Below are positions 42,073 to 51,016 of a DNA stretch of 64,000 nucleotides, one piece after another. The number at the start of each line of letters is the position of its first letter. Position 1 is the first letter of the stretch. Origin of the DNA: JAGDMJ01 sp963809695 (GTDB taxonomy: Bacteria > Bacteroidota > Ignavibacteria > UBA10030 > UBA6906). The notes beneath the pieces were generated by a model. That model had not been told where the DNA came from, did no database searches, and saw only the letters and a program-made list of their open reading frames with translations. The stretch is from NCBI GenBank assembly GCA_963809695.1, contig CAWEKI010000006.1:310001-374000 (forward strand), read 5' to 3'. The translations under genes were made by a program, and so were the position numbers.

Positions 42073-43143
42073 CTATCGTGGGCGCCTGGAGTTCCGTTTG
42101 TGTGCGTATGTCAATTTCTTCCACCGCTCCTTCTCGCGCAATTGCTCACGCAGGTCCTGCTTGCGGGCGAGGTACTCCATTTCCTTCTGAAGCCTCTGGT
42201 AGCTCGCAAAGCGCCCGGGATCGAGCATCCCCTGCTCCATGGCGCGCCGCACAGCACACGCCGGCTCGGTTTCATGCCGGCAATTGGTGAACTTGCACGA
42301 GGCGATCAGCGCTTCGATGTCATCAAACGATTCGTTGACCGCGGAGGTTTCACCCCAGAGCTGCAGCTCCCGCAGGCCCGGGGTGTCAATCAGCATTCCT
42401 CCGCCGGGCAAGAGCACAAGCTCGCGGCGGGTGGTCGCGTGCCGTCCCCTGGAGTCCGTCTCGCGGACCTCACGCGTTATGAGATGCTCGCTCCCCAACA
42501 AATGGTTCACGATGCTCGACTTGCCGACACCCGAAGAGCCAAGGAGTGTCCCCGTTTTTCCCTCGCCGATGCTGGCGGCCAATTGGTCCAGCCCTTCGTT
42601 CCGCTTGACGCTTGTGACCAGCACCGGTGCCCCGCCGGAGAGTGTGTCCACCTCATTGAGCACGTCGGGAAGATCGTCGCAGAGGTCCGCCTTGTTCAGC
42701 ACGATCACCGGCTCTGCGCCGCTTTCTGTGGCAAGGACGAGATAGCGTTCGATGCGCCGCGGGTTGAAGTCCTCGTCGAGCCCGGAGACGATGAGAGCTT
42801 TGTCAATGTTCGCCGCGATGATCTGCTCTTCGGTGGTCGGCCCGGCGACTTTGCGGGAGAATTTTGTGCGGCGTGGGAGAATCTCGGTAATGGTGGCTGC
42901 CCCCTCGCCCGGCCGCGCGCGGATGACAACCCAGTCTCCTGTGGTCGGAAAATCCCTGATTCCGGCGGCGCGATGCCGGAGCCGGCCAGTGATCTTCCCC
43001 TGCAGCTCACCGAGCTCCGAGTAGAGGAGGTAATGCCCCTTGTGCTGGACAGCCACGCGGGCAGGAAGGAATTCTCCGGTGTTGAACGGTTCGAATGCTT
43101 TTGCAAAGAACGGATCCCAGCCCAGCGTGAGAAGGTCCCTCAT
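42073..43143 (-). CDS. rsgA: Ribosome small-subunit-dependent GTPase A
   Basis: RsgA is a circularly permuted GTPase that checks late 30S assembly. The 356-residue protein has an N-terminal OB-fold (about 30-95), NKAD at 150-153 (G4), GSSGVGKS at 202-209 (G1), DTPG at 253-256 (G3) and the zinc knuckle Cys283, Cys288, His290, Cys296. The permuted order G4-G1-G3 is diagnostic. It lies 40 bases before the M1 gene. Confidence 0.96.
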   Translation of the reverse strand: MRDLLTLGWDPFFAKAFEPFNTGEFLPARVAVQHKGHYLLYSELGELQGKITGRLRHRAAGIRDFPTTGDWVVIRARPGEGAATITEILPRRTKFSRKVAGPTTEEQIIAANIDKALIVSGLDEDFNPRRIERYLVLATESGAEPVIVLNKADLCDDLPDVLNEVDTLSGGAPVLVTSVKRNEGLDQLAASIGEGKTGTLLGSSGVGKSSIVNHLLGSEHLITREVRETDSRGRHATTRRELVLLPGGGMLIDTPGLRELQLWGETSAVNESFDDIEALIASCKFTNCRHETEPACAVRRAMEQGMLDPGRFASYQRLQKEMEYLARKQDLREQLREKERWKKLTYAHKRNSRRPR

Positions 43144-43296
43144 GTTATCTTCGGCTCAAGACCGACAATCTTATGGACCTAAGGCCCTCCAAGCCATTGT
43201 CATTACGTAGCTGTATTTGGCTCCAACCTCCCATTCCAAAAATGTAAGGATATGTTCGGCAGCAGTCAACAGCCCGGGGCATCATGCGCATCGGTC

Positions 43297-44163
43297 TCAC
43301 GATTTTTCCGGCTCGATCAGGTCTCTCAACACTGCCATATTCTCCACATCCTCATGCAAATCCTCGCTCTTATCGGTCTCGAGGATCTTCGGGATGTTCG
43401 CGAGGCGGGGATCGTTCATGAGTGCGCGAAACCCTTCCAGCCCCATCACCCCTTTGCCGATATGCTCGTGTCTATCCAGGCGGGAGCCGAAGGGTTTCAT
43501 CGAGTCATTGACGTGCACGGCCACCAGCCGGCCGAGGCTGATGATCTGGTCGAACTCGTTGATGGTTGACTCCCATCCTTCTTTCGTATGGACAGGATAC
43601 CCGGCGGCGAAGAGATGGCAGGTGTCGATGCAGACCGCGATGCGATCTTTGTCGTCAACGAGATCAATGATGCGTCGCAGGTGCTCGAACCTGTAACCAA
43701 GTGTTGTGCCCTGTCCGGCAGTTGTCTCCAAAGCGCTGAGCGTGCGGAAGCTCTTCGTCTGTTCATGCGTGGCGTTCAAGGACTCGGCGATTTGCTTGAT
43801 CCCTTCGTCCTCGCCGGCGCCAACGTGCGCTCCCGGATGAACCACGAGGGCCTTGATGCCGAACTTCTCGCAGCGGCGGAGTTCGTCCACGAACCCCTCG
43901 CGTGATTTCGTGCGGATAGCAGGGTTCGCAGCGCAGAGATTAACGAGGTATGCTGCATGCGCGATTACCGGGCGGACATTTGACTCCGCTTCCGCCTCGC
44001 GGTACTTCAGAACGTCATCCTCTGTGGCTGGCTTGCCGTACCACTGATTGGCGTTTTTCACAAACACCTGCATGGTGGTGCAGCCGATGCTTGAGGCGCG
44101 GGCAAAAGCGGTGTGGATTCCGCCACTGACTGATGTGTGGGAACCGAGAAGAAGAGTGCTCAT
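43297..44163 (-). CDS. nfo: Deoxyribonuclease IV (AP endonuclease)
   Basis: Endonuclease IV cuts DNA at abasic sites and uses three zinc ions. The 288-residue TIM-barrel protein has GSHTSVSGG at the start, NANQW, HPGAHVG near residue 110, CIDTCHLFAAGY near 180, VHVNDSM and HEHIGKG. Length is normal (E. coli 285). I use the ATG at 44163. With the uracil-DNA glycosylase gene at 22669 it could serve base-excision repair. Confidence 0.94.
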   Translation of the reverse strand: MSTLLLGSHTSVSGGIHTAFARASSIGCTTMQVFVKNANQWYGKPATEDDVLKYREAEAESNVRPVIAHAAYLVNLCAANPAIRTKSREGFVDELRRCEKFGIKALVVHPGAHVGAGEDEGIKQIAESLNATHEQTKSFRTLSALETTAGQGTTLGYRFEHLRRIIDLVDDKDRIAVCIDTCHLFAAGYPVHTKEGWESTINEFDQIISLGRLVAVHVNDSMKPFGSRLDRHEHIGKGVMGLEGFRALMNDPRLANIPKILETDKSEDLHEDVENMAVLRDLIEPEKS

Positions 44164-44294
44164 AGAAGCAAGAGGAAGTAGTTGGAAGTCAGTAGCCGGC
44201 AAATGCAGATATCTCGTCGATGTTCATCCGCTTCTTCCCTCTGTGACTGTTGGCTACCTGCAAAAATCCGAGCACACCCTCCCGGGGGATGGGT

Positions 44295-46484
44295 TTAATG
44301 CATCACGTTGTGCTGGTCCCCGGTCTGCGTGACCGACTTGTTTCCCCAGCGAATCACCATCTCTTTCAGAATATTCTGGGCATTGGAGTATTTGTCCAGA
44401 ACAAAAAGCATATAACGCGCATCTATCGCGATGGTTCGATTGAGTTCTGGCTGGAAGTAGTAGTCCCCCACCACAGCTTCCCAGTTGCCGTCAAACGCGC
44501 AGCCGATCATCTCTCCCCTGCCGTTGATCACCGGGCTGCCGGAATTGCCGCCGGTAATGTCGAGGTCCGCAATGAATGCCACCGGAATATCGCCGGTCTT
44601 TGGATCCGCATAGCGGCCGAAGTCCTTCTTCTGCCAGAGATGCTTCAGCTTTGCGGGCACGATGAACGGATCTTCACCCGTTTCCTTTTCCATCACGCCG
44701 GTCAGCGTGGTGAAATAATTGTCTTCGACGGCATCACGCGGGCTGAACGGCTTCACCTGTCCGTATGTAAAGCGGATTGTGCGGTTCGCATCGGGATAGA
44801 CGAGCTCACCCTTCTTCCAGCCGAGCCTGGCCTGCACGTATTTTGCCCGGAGCGCAGCAATGGTTGCATTGTAGGAACTGGTTTTTACCGTGATAGGAGC
44901 CTGTTCCGCGTCGATCTTCGCCACAAACTTCAGGTAGTCATCCTTCACAATCTTCTCTCCCCCCTTTGTGAGGAGTTCGTCGCACCCCTCAGAGGTGGAA
45001 AGCGACGTCTCGTCGTAGAGATCGTCCACAAATTCCTTGACCTCCTCTTCGCGCTCCGCTCCGGTCTTGTTTCCGTAAATCTCTTGCACAGCTGCGACTT
45101 GCTGGCTTGCCGGCAACGCGGCGTTTTTCAGGATCAGCGCGGTGAGCAGGGCTTTTTCCACGTTGAGGTCGAAATTCTTGAAGGTCGTACTCACAGCTTC
45201 TCGGACTGCTGCTTGCCCCACCTCTGTTTGCGGGCCTTGAGCATAGGCTCTGAACCTGTTGGCGAGGCGGATCATGTCCGCGCAGCCTGTCAGGTTGTTG
45301 AGATAGATGCTTTTCTGGTTGAACGTCTTGAGCTCGGCATTTGCCTTTGCCATGTCGGACAGGAGAGTGCCGTACTTTTTGGAGAGCTCGGGCGATGAGT
45401 TGACGTAAGCCGTAAATTTCTCCTCATCCTCCTTCTTGAGATCCAGGAGATCGGCGCGCCGCATCCCTTCCAGTGTGCCCAGGTAGTTCTTGTACGTGTT
45501 TGCAACACCCCGCACCTTGCTTGCATATTTGATTGCCACGGCGCGGTCTGCTTTTGCAGCGTTGTCGATGATATCCATGCGGGTCTTATACAGGTCCACC
45601 GTCAGCGGGAGCGACTCATCCCTTGAAAGCTCCACCGAGGAGGCCTCGCGGTAGCGAAAGGTACGCCCCGGAAATCCCAGAATCATGGCAAACGACCCTT
45701 CCTCGTATCCGGCGGCGGAGACGGGGAGGAACACTTTTGGCTTGTAAGGAATGTTCTCCCTGGAGTATTTCGCCGGCTTCCCATCGGGCCCGACGTACGC
45801 GCGCATGATCGAGAAATCTCCCGTGTGCCGGGGCCAGATCCAGTTGTCGACCTCTCCACCATAATTGCCGATGGCACTGGGAGGTGCGTACACGAGGCGA
45901 ACATCCGTCAACGCCTGGAACGTGAAGAGATAATAGCTCACGCCGTTGTACATGTCACTCACCCGGCACGTGAGGTCGCTGCTGCCTTTGGCCGCCGCTT
46001 CGATCTCACGGGATTTGTCCCGGATCGCTGCGGCCCGCTTCTCGGCCGACATCGAATCATTGACCGCTGAGAGCACCTCGGGGGTCACATCCTTGATTTC
46101 CGTAACGATCTGGGCTGTATAGTTTGTTGGAAGCTCTTCCTCGCGCGACTTTGCCCAGAAGCCGTCCTTCAGATAGTCTTCCTTCACGCTACTGAGCGAC
46201 TGAATGCCGCCAAAGGCAACGTGGTGGTTGGTCACCATGAGCCCTTCTGCTGAAACGAATGAGGACGTTCCCCCTCCCAGAAGGACAATAGCATCCTTCA
46301 GGCTGGGGCCATTTGCGCTGTAGATCTGCTCGGGCGTCAGCTCGAGCCCGTGCTTTTTCATCTCTGAAACGGGGAGCTTCCCGATCGTATCGAGGAGCCA
46401 CATTCCTTCGTCCATGGTGCGCCCGGCGAAGGTCAAGAAGAGCGCGAGGGCGCAAAGGAGCAACAGCATCAGGTTCTTTCTCAT
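44295..46484 (-). CDS. S46-family dipeptidyl-peptidase (DPP7-like)
   Basis: The 729-residue protein starts at an ATG with an AGAAGGA ribosome site and a signal peptide (LMLLLLCALALFLTFAG). The chymotrypsin-like triad is in TNHHVAFG (His87/88), VDNWIWPRHTGDF (Asp) and TGGNSGSPV (Ser). S46 enzymes release dipeptides from peptide N-termini in the periplasm. A glycine in FDGNWEA lies where DPP11 has the arginine that selects acidic P1 residues; DPP7 has glycine there, so a hydrophobic P1 preference is predicted. It is upstream of nfo in the same direction. Confidence 0.92.
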   Translation of the reverse strand: MRKNLMLLLLCALALFLTFAGRTMDEGMWLLDTIGKLPVSEMKKHGLELTPEQIYSANGPSLKDAIVLLGGGTSSFVSAEGLMVTNHHVAFGGIQSLSSVKEDYLKDGFWAKSREEELPTNYTAQIVTEIKDVTPEVLSAVNDSMSAEKRAAAIRDKSREIEAAAKGSSDLTCRVSDMYNGVSYYLFTFQALTDVRLVYAPPSAIGNYGGEVDNWIWPRHTGDFSIMRAYVGPDGKPAKYSRENIPYKPKVFLPVSAAGYEEGSFAMILGFPGRTFRYREASSVELSRDESLPLTVDLYKTRMDIIDNAAKADRAVAIKYASKVRGVANTYKNYLGTLEGMRRADLLDLKKEDEEKFTAYVNSSPELSKKYGTLLSDMAKANAELKTFNQKSIYLNNLTGCADMIRLANRFRAYAQGPQTEVGQAAVREAVSTTFKNFDLNVEKALLTALILKNAALPASQQVAAVQEIYGNKTGAEREEEVKEFVDDLYDETSLSTSEGCDELLTKGGEKIVKDDYLKFVAKIDAEQAPITVKTSSYNATIAALRAKYVQARLGWKKGELVYPDANRTIRFTYGQVKPFSPRDAVEDNYFTTLTGVMEKETGEDPFIVPAKLKHLWQKKDFGRYADPKTGDIPVAFIADLDITGGNSGSPVINGRGEMIGCAFDGNWEAVVGDYYFQPELNRTIAIDARYMLFVLDKYSNAQNILKEMVIRWGNKSVTQTGDQHNVMH

Positions 46485-46782
46485 GGAAGATCCTTCTGGT
46501 TTGATTCGATGAAGAAAGAGCGGGGTGGGTGAACCGCTGGTCACAGCCGGGGGATTTACGGGCGGCATGAACCGTAGAAATGATACGAGAATCCGCGCTC
46601 TAAAACAAGTTGATGCACAATTTCGGACATGCACGGTTCCCGGACAGGGGCCAGATCAGGGTCAGACCAGGGTCAGACCCCGCCGTTCTCGGACTCAGGG
46701 CACTCTGCTTGTCGCATGGAACGTTTCCTTTAGAAAGGTCGTTTTACTATATTCCAATGACTATATCTGGATAGGGACAGAG
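46485..46782. other. Intergenic region between S46 peptidase and metal cassette
   Basis: These 298 bases hold no credible gene. They contain an 11-base tandem repeat (AGGGTCAGACC, 46658-46679), two copies of ACTATAT 14 bases apart (46746-46752 and 46760-46766) and a TATATT (46748-46753) that could be a -10. The S46 and metal-cassette promoters should lie here, but no site stands out. Confidence 0.5.
46658..46679 (+). repeat. Tandem AGGGTCAGACC repeat
   Basis: Two exact 11-base copies lie head to tail (46658-46668, 46669-46679). A related GGGGTCAGA is at 15457-15465. Such motifs often flank REP-type or small mobile elements; none is visible here. Confidence 0.4.
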
Positions 46783-47121
46783 GTGACACGGCAACGGACC
46801 GCTCTTTGCGTGCTTGTAGCGTACATCGTGACGGGACTTCTTGTGGAAGTAACCCATCACGACGCCGCTGCCCTGTCCCTCGGAAGCCACCCGGTAGTTG
46901 CCAGCCATGATTGCGGCGCCCACGAAGTCCACATCCCGCTCGATCGCCTTCACCCATGTCTGGCATGCTTCCAGGCATCACACAGGGTTTCAACTCCTGC
47001 ATCCTCATTTGTCTTGGATGCCGAATTCTCCATCTGCCAGACTGCAATTCCTTTTCCGGATGAGCAGTTTCATCCTGCTGATTATCTCTTCACCGGCAAG
47101 CGCGGTCCTCCTTTGTCGTAG
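46783..47121 (+). CDS. Cys/His-rich small exported protein
   Basis: The best start is a GTG at 46783 with an AGGG upstream. The 112-residue product has a hydrophobic N-terminal helix (about 7-22). It then has a dense set of possible metal ligands: SHDCGAHEVHIPLDRLHP and CLACF, so Cys44, Cys59 and Cys62 and His at 42, 47, 50, 57 and 67. The CXXC with flanking histidines resembles short periplasmic proteins such as DUF2946, but I cannot place it. It lies 78 bases upstream of the barrel and ABC genes of the metal cassette. A metal-binding role is inference. Confidence 0.55.
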   Translation: MTRQRTALCVLVAYIVTGLLVEVTHHDAAALSLGSHPVVASHDCGAHEVHIPLDRLHPCLACFQASHRVSTPASSFVLDAEFSICQTAIPFPDEQFHPADYLFTGKRGPPLS

Positions 47122-47147
47122 AGGTGGCCAACTCGTTGACCCACCTC
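47121..47147 (+). other. Hairpin between the small protein and barrel genes
   Basis: GAGGTGG (47121-47127) pairs with CCACCTC (47141-47147), with extra inner pairs CAA/TTG. It begins at the stop codon of the Cys/His protein. No T-run follows, so it may attenuate or stabilise the message instead of ending it. Confidence 0.4.
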
Positions 47148-47199
47148 GTTCTGGATTTATGTTGACACGGCACCGTGGGTTTCACCTTTTGGAGGAATC

Positions 47200-48336
47200 A
47201 TGCATCGCTTTGCCCTCATCGCGGCTCCACTTCTCGTCACGGTCGCGATTTCGAACCTCAGTGTGTCTCAAACCACTGTCAACCCGCAGATCAGCGTCAT
47301 TCCCCGCTTCCTGATCGAATCGAATGACGGGGAAAAACTCTCCCAGGGGAAGCGGGAATTCAGCCAGCCCGATTTTCAGTTTCAGGAACTCGAGCTGGCC
47401 ATTCAATCGTACCTTAATCCTTTTTCCCGGGCTGATGTGATCCTGACGATTCCGGGCCCAGACATTTTGGGAGGGAAACTGGGAATTGAGGAGCTGTATG
47501 CCACAGTCTTCCGCGGACTTCCCCTGGACCTGAACCTTCGCTTTGGAAAATACCGGGCGGAGTATGGGAAGCTCAACTTGGTTCACCCGCATGCCTGGCC
47601 TTTCATCACCCAACCGCTTTCGCAGGCGCGCTTCCTGGGAGAGGAGGGACTGAATGATCTCGGCATTTCTGCAAGCCTTCTGTTGCCAACGGGAGATGTC
47701 TACAGCAAGCTCACCGTGGATCTGTTAAGGGGTGGAGCGATCGCGAGTGCGGCAGGAATCTCCGATACGAGCGGCAGCAAGCCCCTCTATGCCAACTCGG
47801 CCCGCCTGATGGGCTTCTTCACGCTCACCGATGAAAGCGACCTTGAGATAGGCCTGAGCACCCTGACCGGCATCCACGATCCCTACAATAGAGACCGCTT
47901 CTGGTACCTGAACGCGGACTTCAAGTACAAGTACCGACCCAGCATGTACACCTCGCTTGTGCTTCAGGGGGAGTACCTGTATAATACACGCCCGGCTGCT
48001 CAGAACCGGGACTTCGTGCCGTTCCTGAACGCCGCCGGGACCCCTGAGGTTCGCACAATCAACTCGTCTGGCGTTTATGTCTATGCCGATTATCAATTCT
48101 TCAAGCTGTACAGCATTGGCGCACGGTACGACTGGAGCGAGGCGCCATATAGCAAAGATGACAAAGCTACAGGAGTCTCGCTGTTCGCGGGATATTACCC
48201 TGTGGAGGAGACGCTGGGCCTGAGGCTGGAATACCAGCACATGATGACGGAGACGCCGGTGTCATCGACATCGGTGAACACGATCGCGCTCCAAGTGCTC
48301 TTCTCCCTTGGACCGCACAAGGCACACCCGTTCTAG
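47200..48336 (+). CDS. Outer-membrane barrel protein of the metal-uptake cassette
   Basis: The 378-residue protein has a TTTTGGAGGAATC ribosome site and a signal peptide to about residue 23. The rest has regular amphipathic strands (LNLRFGKYRAEYGKLN, SLVLQGEYLYNTRP, YQFFKLYSIGARYDWSEAPYS) and ends in phenylalanine, as outer-membrane barrels do. It resembles porin-like proteins found beside zinc transporters. It lies 30 bases upstream of the substrate-binding protein gene. A role in passing metal across the outer membrane is inferred from the neighbours. Confidence 0.7.
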   Translation: MHRFALIAAPLLVTVAISNLSVSQTTVNPQISVIPRFLIESNDGEKLSQGKREFSQPDFQFQELELAIQSYLNPFSRADVILTIPGPDILGGKLGIEELYATVFRGLPLDLNLRFGKYRAEYGKLNLVHPHAWPFITQPLSQARFLGEEGLNDLGISASLLLPTGDVYSKLTVDLLRGGAIASAAGISDTSGSKPLYANSARLMGFFTLTDESDLEIGLSTLTGIHDPYNRDRFWYLNADFKYKYRPSMYTSLVLQGEYLYNTRPAAQNRDFVPFLNAAGTPEVRTINSSGVYVYADYQFFKLYSIGARYDWSEAPYSKDDKATGVSLFAGYYPVEETLGLRLEYQHMMTETPVSSTSVNTIALQVLFSLGPHKAHPF

Positions 48337-48366
48337 GGGTGTAGGAAACCGTCATTCATAATCAAT

Positions 48367-49263
48367 ATGAAAAGGTTATCGACTATGAAGAGCATATTTT
48401 ATCTGCTAATGACTCTAGTACTTGTTGCCACCGCCCATGCCACCGTCAAGGTTGTCACTTCCCTCCCCGACCTGGCAGACATCGCGCAGCAAATTGGAGG
48501 TGATCGGGTGAAGGTGGATTTCATCGTGAGGGGGAACCAGGACCCTCACTTCGTTGAGGTGAAGCCGAGCTACATGATGAAGCTCAAGTCGGCTGACATC
48601 TTCTTCACCGTCGGCATGGAGCTCGAGATCTGGGCTCCGCAGCTTGTGGATGGCTCCCGCAATTCGAACCTGAACGTCGTGGATCTCTCCAGGGGCATTC
48701 AGAAGCTGGAGGTACCGGCAGTGGTGAATGCAAGCCTGGGAGATGTTCACCGGTTCGGAAACCCGCACTACTGGCTCGACCCGCGCAATATCCGGGTGAT
48801 CGCTGACGAGATGGTGGAAGCGCTGGCCAAGGTTTCGCCCGGGGACGAAGCGTTTTTCCGTTCCAACGCCGATGCATACCTGAAGAAACTGGATGGAAAG
48901 ATCGCGGAGTGGCAGGCGCAGATGAAGCCGTTCAGTGGAAGCAGGATCATCACGTTCCACAAGAGTTGGAGCTACTTCGCGAATTGGCTCGGGCTCGTCA
49001 TTGTGGCGCAGGTAGAGCCGCTGCCGGGAATAGCGCCCACGCCGAGTCACACCGCCGATCTCATTCAACTCTGCCGGCAGGGGAACATCAAGGCGATCAT
49101 CGTGGAACCGTTCTATGACATGAGCGCCCCGGAGCAGATTGCCCGCTCGACTGCCGCAAAGGTGCTCCAGCTTCCAACATCGGTCGGCGGAGTCGACCAA
49201 GCGAAGGATTACATCTCTTTGATGGACTACAACATTTCCACACTTTCGGCGGCGCTGAAATGA
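48367..49263 (+). CDS. Metal ABC transporter substrate-binding protein (ZnuA/TroA type)
   Basis: The 298-residue protein is a cluster A-I metal-binding protein. Likely ligands are His61 (DPHF), His134 (GNPHYWLDP), His198 (ITFHKSW) and Glu247 or Asp251 (VEPFYD). There is no His-rich loop, so zinc and manganese are both possible. The signal peptide is MKSIFYLLMTLVLVATAHA; the ATG at 48385 with AAAAGG upstream may be the real start. It is followed by the ABC ATPase and permease genes. Confidence 0.88.
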   Translation: MKRLSTMKSIFYLLMTLVLVATAHATVKVVTSLPDLADIAQQIGGDRVKVDFIVRGNQDPHFVEVKPSYMMKLKSADIFFTVGMELEIWAPQLVDGSRNSNLNVVDLSRGIQKLEVPAVVNASLGDVHRFGNPHYWLDPRNIRVIADEMVEALAKVSPGDEAFFRSNADAYLKKLDGKIAEWQAQMKPFSGSRIITFHKSWSYFANWLGLVIVAQVEPLPGIAPTPSHTADLIQLCRQGNIKAIIVEPFYDMSAPEQIARSTAAKVLQLPTSVGGVDQAKDYISLMDYNISTLSAALK

Positions 49264-49342
49264 CCACTGCTGGAAGCCACGGTCATCACGACACTGAAAG
49301 AGCAGCATTCCCTGTGTGTGTGATTAAATCGGCGATTCTGCA

Positions 49343-50122
49343 ATGGAACCCATGGAACCAGTCATCGAATTCAAAAACGCAACGCTCGGCTACGGGCGGA
49401 AAGTCGTCCTCAGCGGGATAACCTTCAGCATCCTGCCGGGAGAATACCTCGGTCTTGTCGGGCCGAACGGGGCAGGCAAGACCACGATTGTCCGGACGAT
49501 CCTGGGCTCGCTTCGCCCCATATCCGGTGAGGTACGGGTTCGCTCGGTCTCCGGCGGCCCCCCACATATCGGCTACGTGCCCCAGCGGGATACGATCGAT
49601 TATGTCCTCCCGTATACAGTCCGGGAAGTGGTACTGATGGGGCGGTACCGCCAGATTGGCTTGTTGCGACGGCCCCGGGCGGAGGACCGGGATGTGGTGA
49701 AGCAGAGCATGGCGCACGCGGCAGTAGACGGTCTGGCTGATCGCCCGTTCCGGGATCTGTCGGGAGGCCAGAAGCAGCGGGTGCTGATCGCCCGCGCGCT
49801 CGCCACGCAGCCGGAGGTGCTCATTCTGGACGAGCCGACCAACGGCATGGATCTTCCATCGCGGATTTCCGTTCTCGATCTGATCAATGAGCTCCACCAG
49901 GGAGGGAAGCTGACCGTGATCATGATCAGCCACCTCCTGGACGATGTGGCAAATCATGTGAGGCGGATCGCGCTCGTCGAGCCGAACTTTTTCCAGATTG
50001 GGAAGGTGGATGAAGTGTTGACCGCGCAGAATCTCTCAACGCTCTACCAGATGCCCGTGGATGTGCATCAGATGCATGGGAGCAAGATCATCCTTCCCGG
50101 AGGAAGCCATGGAGGCAAGTGA
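49343..50122 (+). CDS. Metal ABC transporter ATP-binding protein
   Basis: The 259-residue ATPase has Walker A GPNGAGKT near residue 41, Q-loop PQR, signature LSGGQKQR near 140, Walker B VLILDEPTNGMD near 160 and the switch histidine in ISHLLDDV. The DEPTNGMD form is typical of ZnuC and MntB-type proteins. It overlaps the permease gene by 14 bases, so the two are translationally coupled. Confidence 0.93.
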   Translation: MEPMEPVIEFKNATLGYGRKVVLSGITFSILPGEYLGLVGPNGAGKTTIVRTILGSLRPISGEVRVRSVSGGPPHIGYVPQRDTIDYVLPYTVREVVLMGRYRQIGLLRRPRAEDRDVVKQSMAHAAVDGLADRPFRDLSGGQKQRVLIARALATQPEVLILDEPTNGMDLPSRISVLDLINELHQGGKLTVIMISHLLDDVANHVRRIALVEPNFFQIGKVDEVLTAQNLSTLYQMPVDVHQMHGSKIILPGGSHGGK

Positions 50123-50936
50123 GATCATCAAGACAGTGCTCCAGGAATTTCCTTATGCGCTCTACGGCAGCATCCTGGTCGGGGTCATCTGCGCGTTTAT
50201 TGGAGTGTACATTGTTGCCCGGCGCGTGGTGTTTTTCGGTGCGGTCCTGACGCAGGTATCCGTGCTCGGGCTGGCAATGACGTTCCTTCCATTTTTTGCT
50301 TTGCCGCACACTGTTGGCGCGCTCATAGTGACGCTGCTTTCGGCGGTGGTCCTCTCGCGCATGCTCACCGGAAGAAAAATCCCGCGCGATGCCGTCCTGG
50401 GTTTTGTCTTCGTGTCATCCATTGCTGCGCGCATCCTGATTCTGCAAAAGGCACCCAAGGTGGAGGCGTCGGAGATCGAAAACCTGCTCCGGGGCGACAT
50501 CCTCTTCGTTAACCCCGACCTTTTCTTCCTGATGCTTGGCGCGTTTCTGCTTGCGGCACTGATCCACCTGCTCTTCTTCAAGGAATTTACCTATATCTCA
50601 TTCGATCCGGAGACCGCTCGCACGCAGGGATTCAATTCGGTGATCTGGGATATGATCTTCTATCTCGTCGCGGGAGTCGTGATCTCGTTCGCTACCCACC
50701 TGGTAGGAGATCTCTTTGTCTTCGGGTTTCTGGTGGTTCCCCCCATGGCGGCGATGCTGATGTCGCGGAAGGTGAACGCTATCTTCGCCATAGCAGCGGC
50801 CATTGGAGCGGTGGCTCCGGTAATCGGACTATTCTTCGCGTTCAAGTACGACTTTCCGGCGTCACCGGCAATCGTGGCGGTGGCATGCGGTATTGTTGCG
50901 GTGGCGTGGGTGGCAAGCGTGGTGAGGCAACGGTGA
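50109..50936 (+). CDS. Metal ABC transporter permease (ZnuB/MntC type)
   Basis: The 275-residue protein has eight or nine membrane helices and the ABC-3 family features: GVYIVARRVVFFGAVLTQVSVLGLAM near residue 35 and VIWDMIFYLVAGVVISFATHLVGDLFVFGFLVVPPMAAML near 180. A GGAGG at the end of the ATPase gene serves as its ribosome site. It completes the binding protein-ATPase-permease set. Confidence 0.92.
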   Translation: MEASEIIKTVLQEFPYALYGSILVGVICAFIGVYIVARRVVFFGAVLTQVSVLGLAMTFLPFFALPHTVGALIVTLLSAVVLSRMLTGRKIPRDAVLGFVFVSSIAARILILQKAPKVEASEIENLLRGDILFVNPDLFFLMLGAFLLAALIHLLFFKEFTYISFDPETARTQGFNSVIWDMIFYLVAGVVISFATHLVGDLFVFGFLVVPPMAAMLMSRKVNAIFAIAAAIGAVAPVIGLFFAFKYDFPASPAIVAVACGIVAVAWVASVVRQR

Positions 50937-50969
50937 AGCAGGAACGGGACTGAAACTCCGCAAAACAGC

Positions 50970-51001
50970 AGAGGCGCCAGGATGTCCTCCCTCGCGCCTC
51001 T
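50970..51001. terminator. Hairpin between convergent permease and pta genes
   Basis: AGAGGCGC (50970-50977) pairs with GCGCCTCT (50994-51001), and AGGA/TCCT inside can pair too. It lies 33 bases after the permease stop and 15 bases from the pta end, as expected for a shared terminator. Confidence 0.55.
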
Positions 51002-51016
51002 CCGGCGACCTATTTA

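Noticed and set aside
41935..43182. A 415-codon plus-strand frame over the M1 peptidase and rsgA
   Set aside because: Antisense to well-defined enzymes; composition is that of a shadow frame.
46525..46782. Extension of the Cys/His protein to an ATG at 46525
   Set aside because: The added 86 residues include the tandem DNA repeat, have no homology and separate the hydrophobic helix from the N-terminus.
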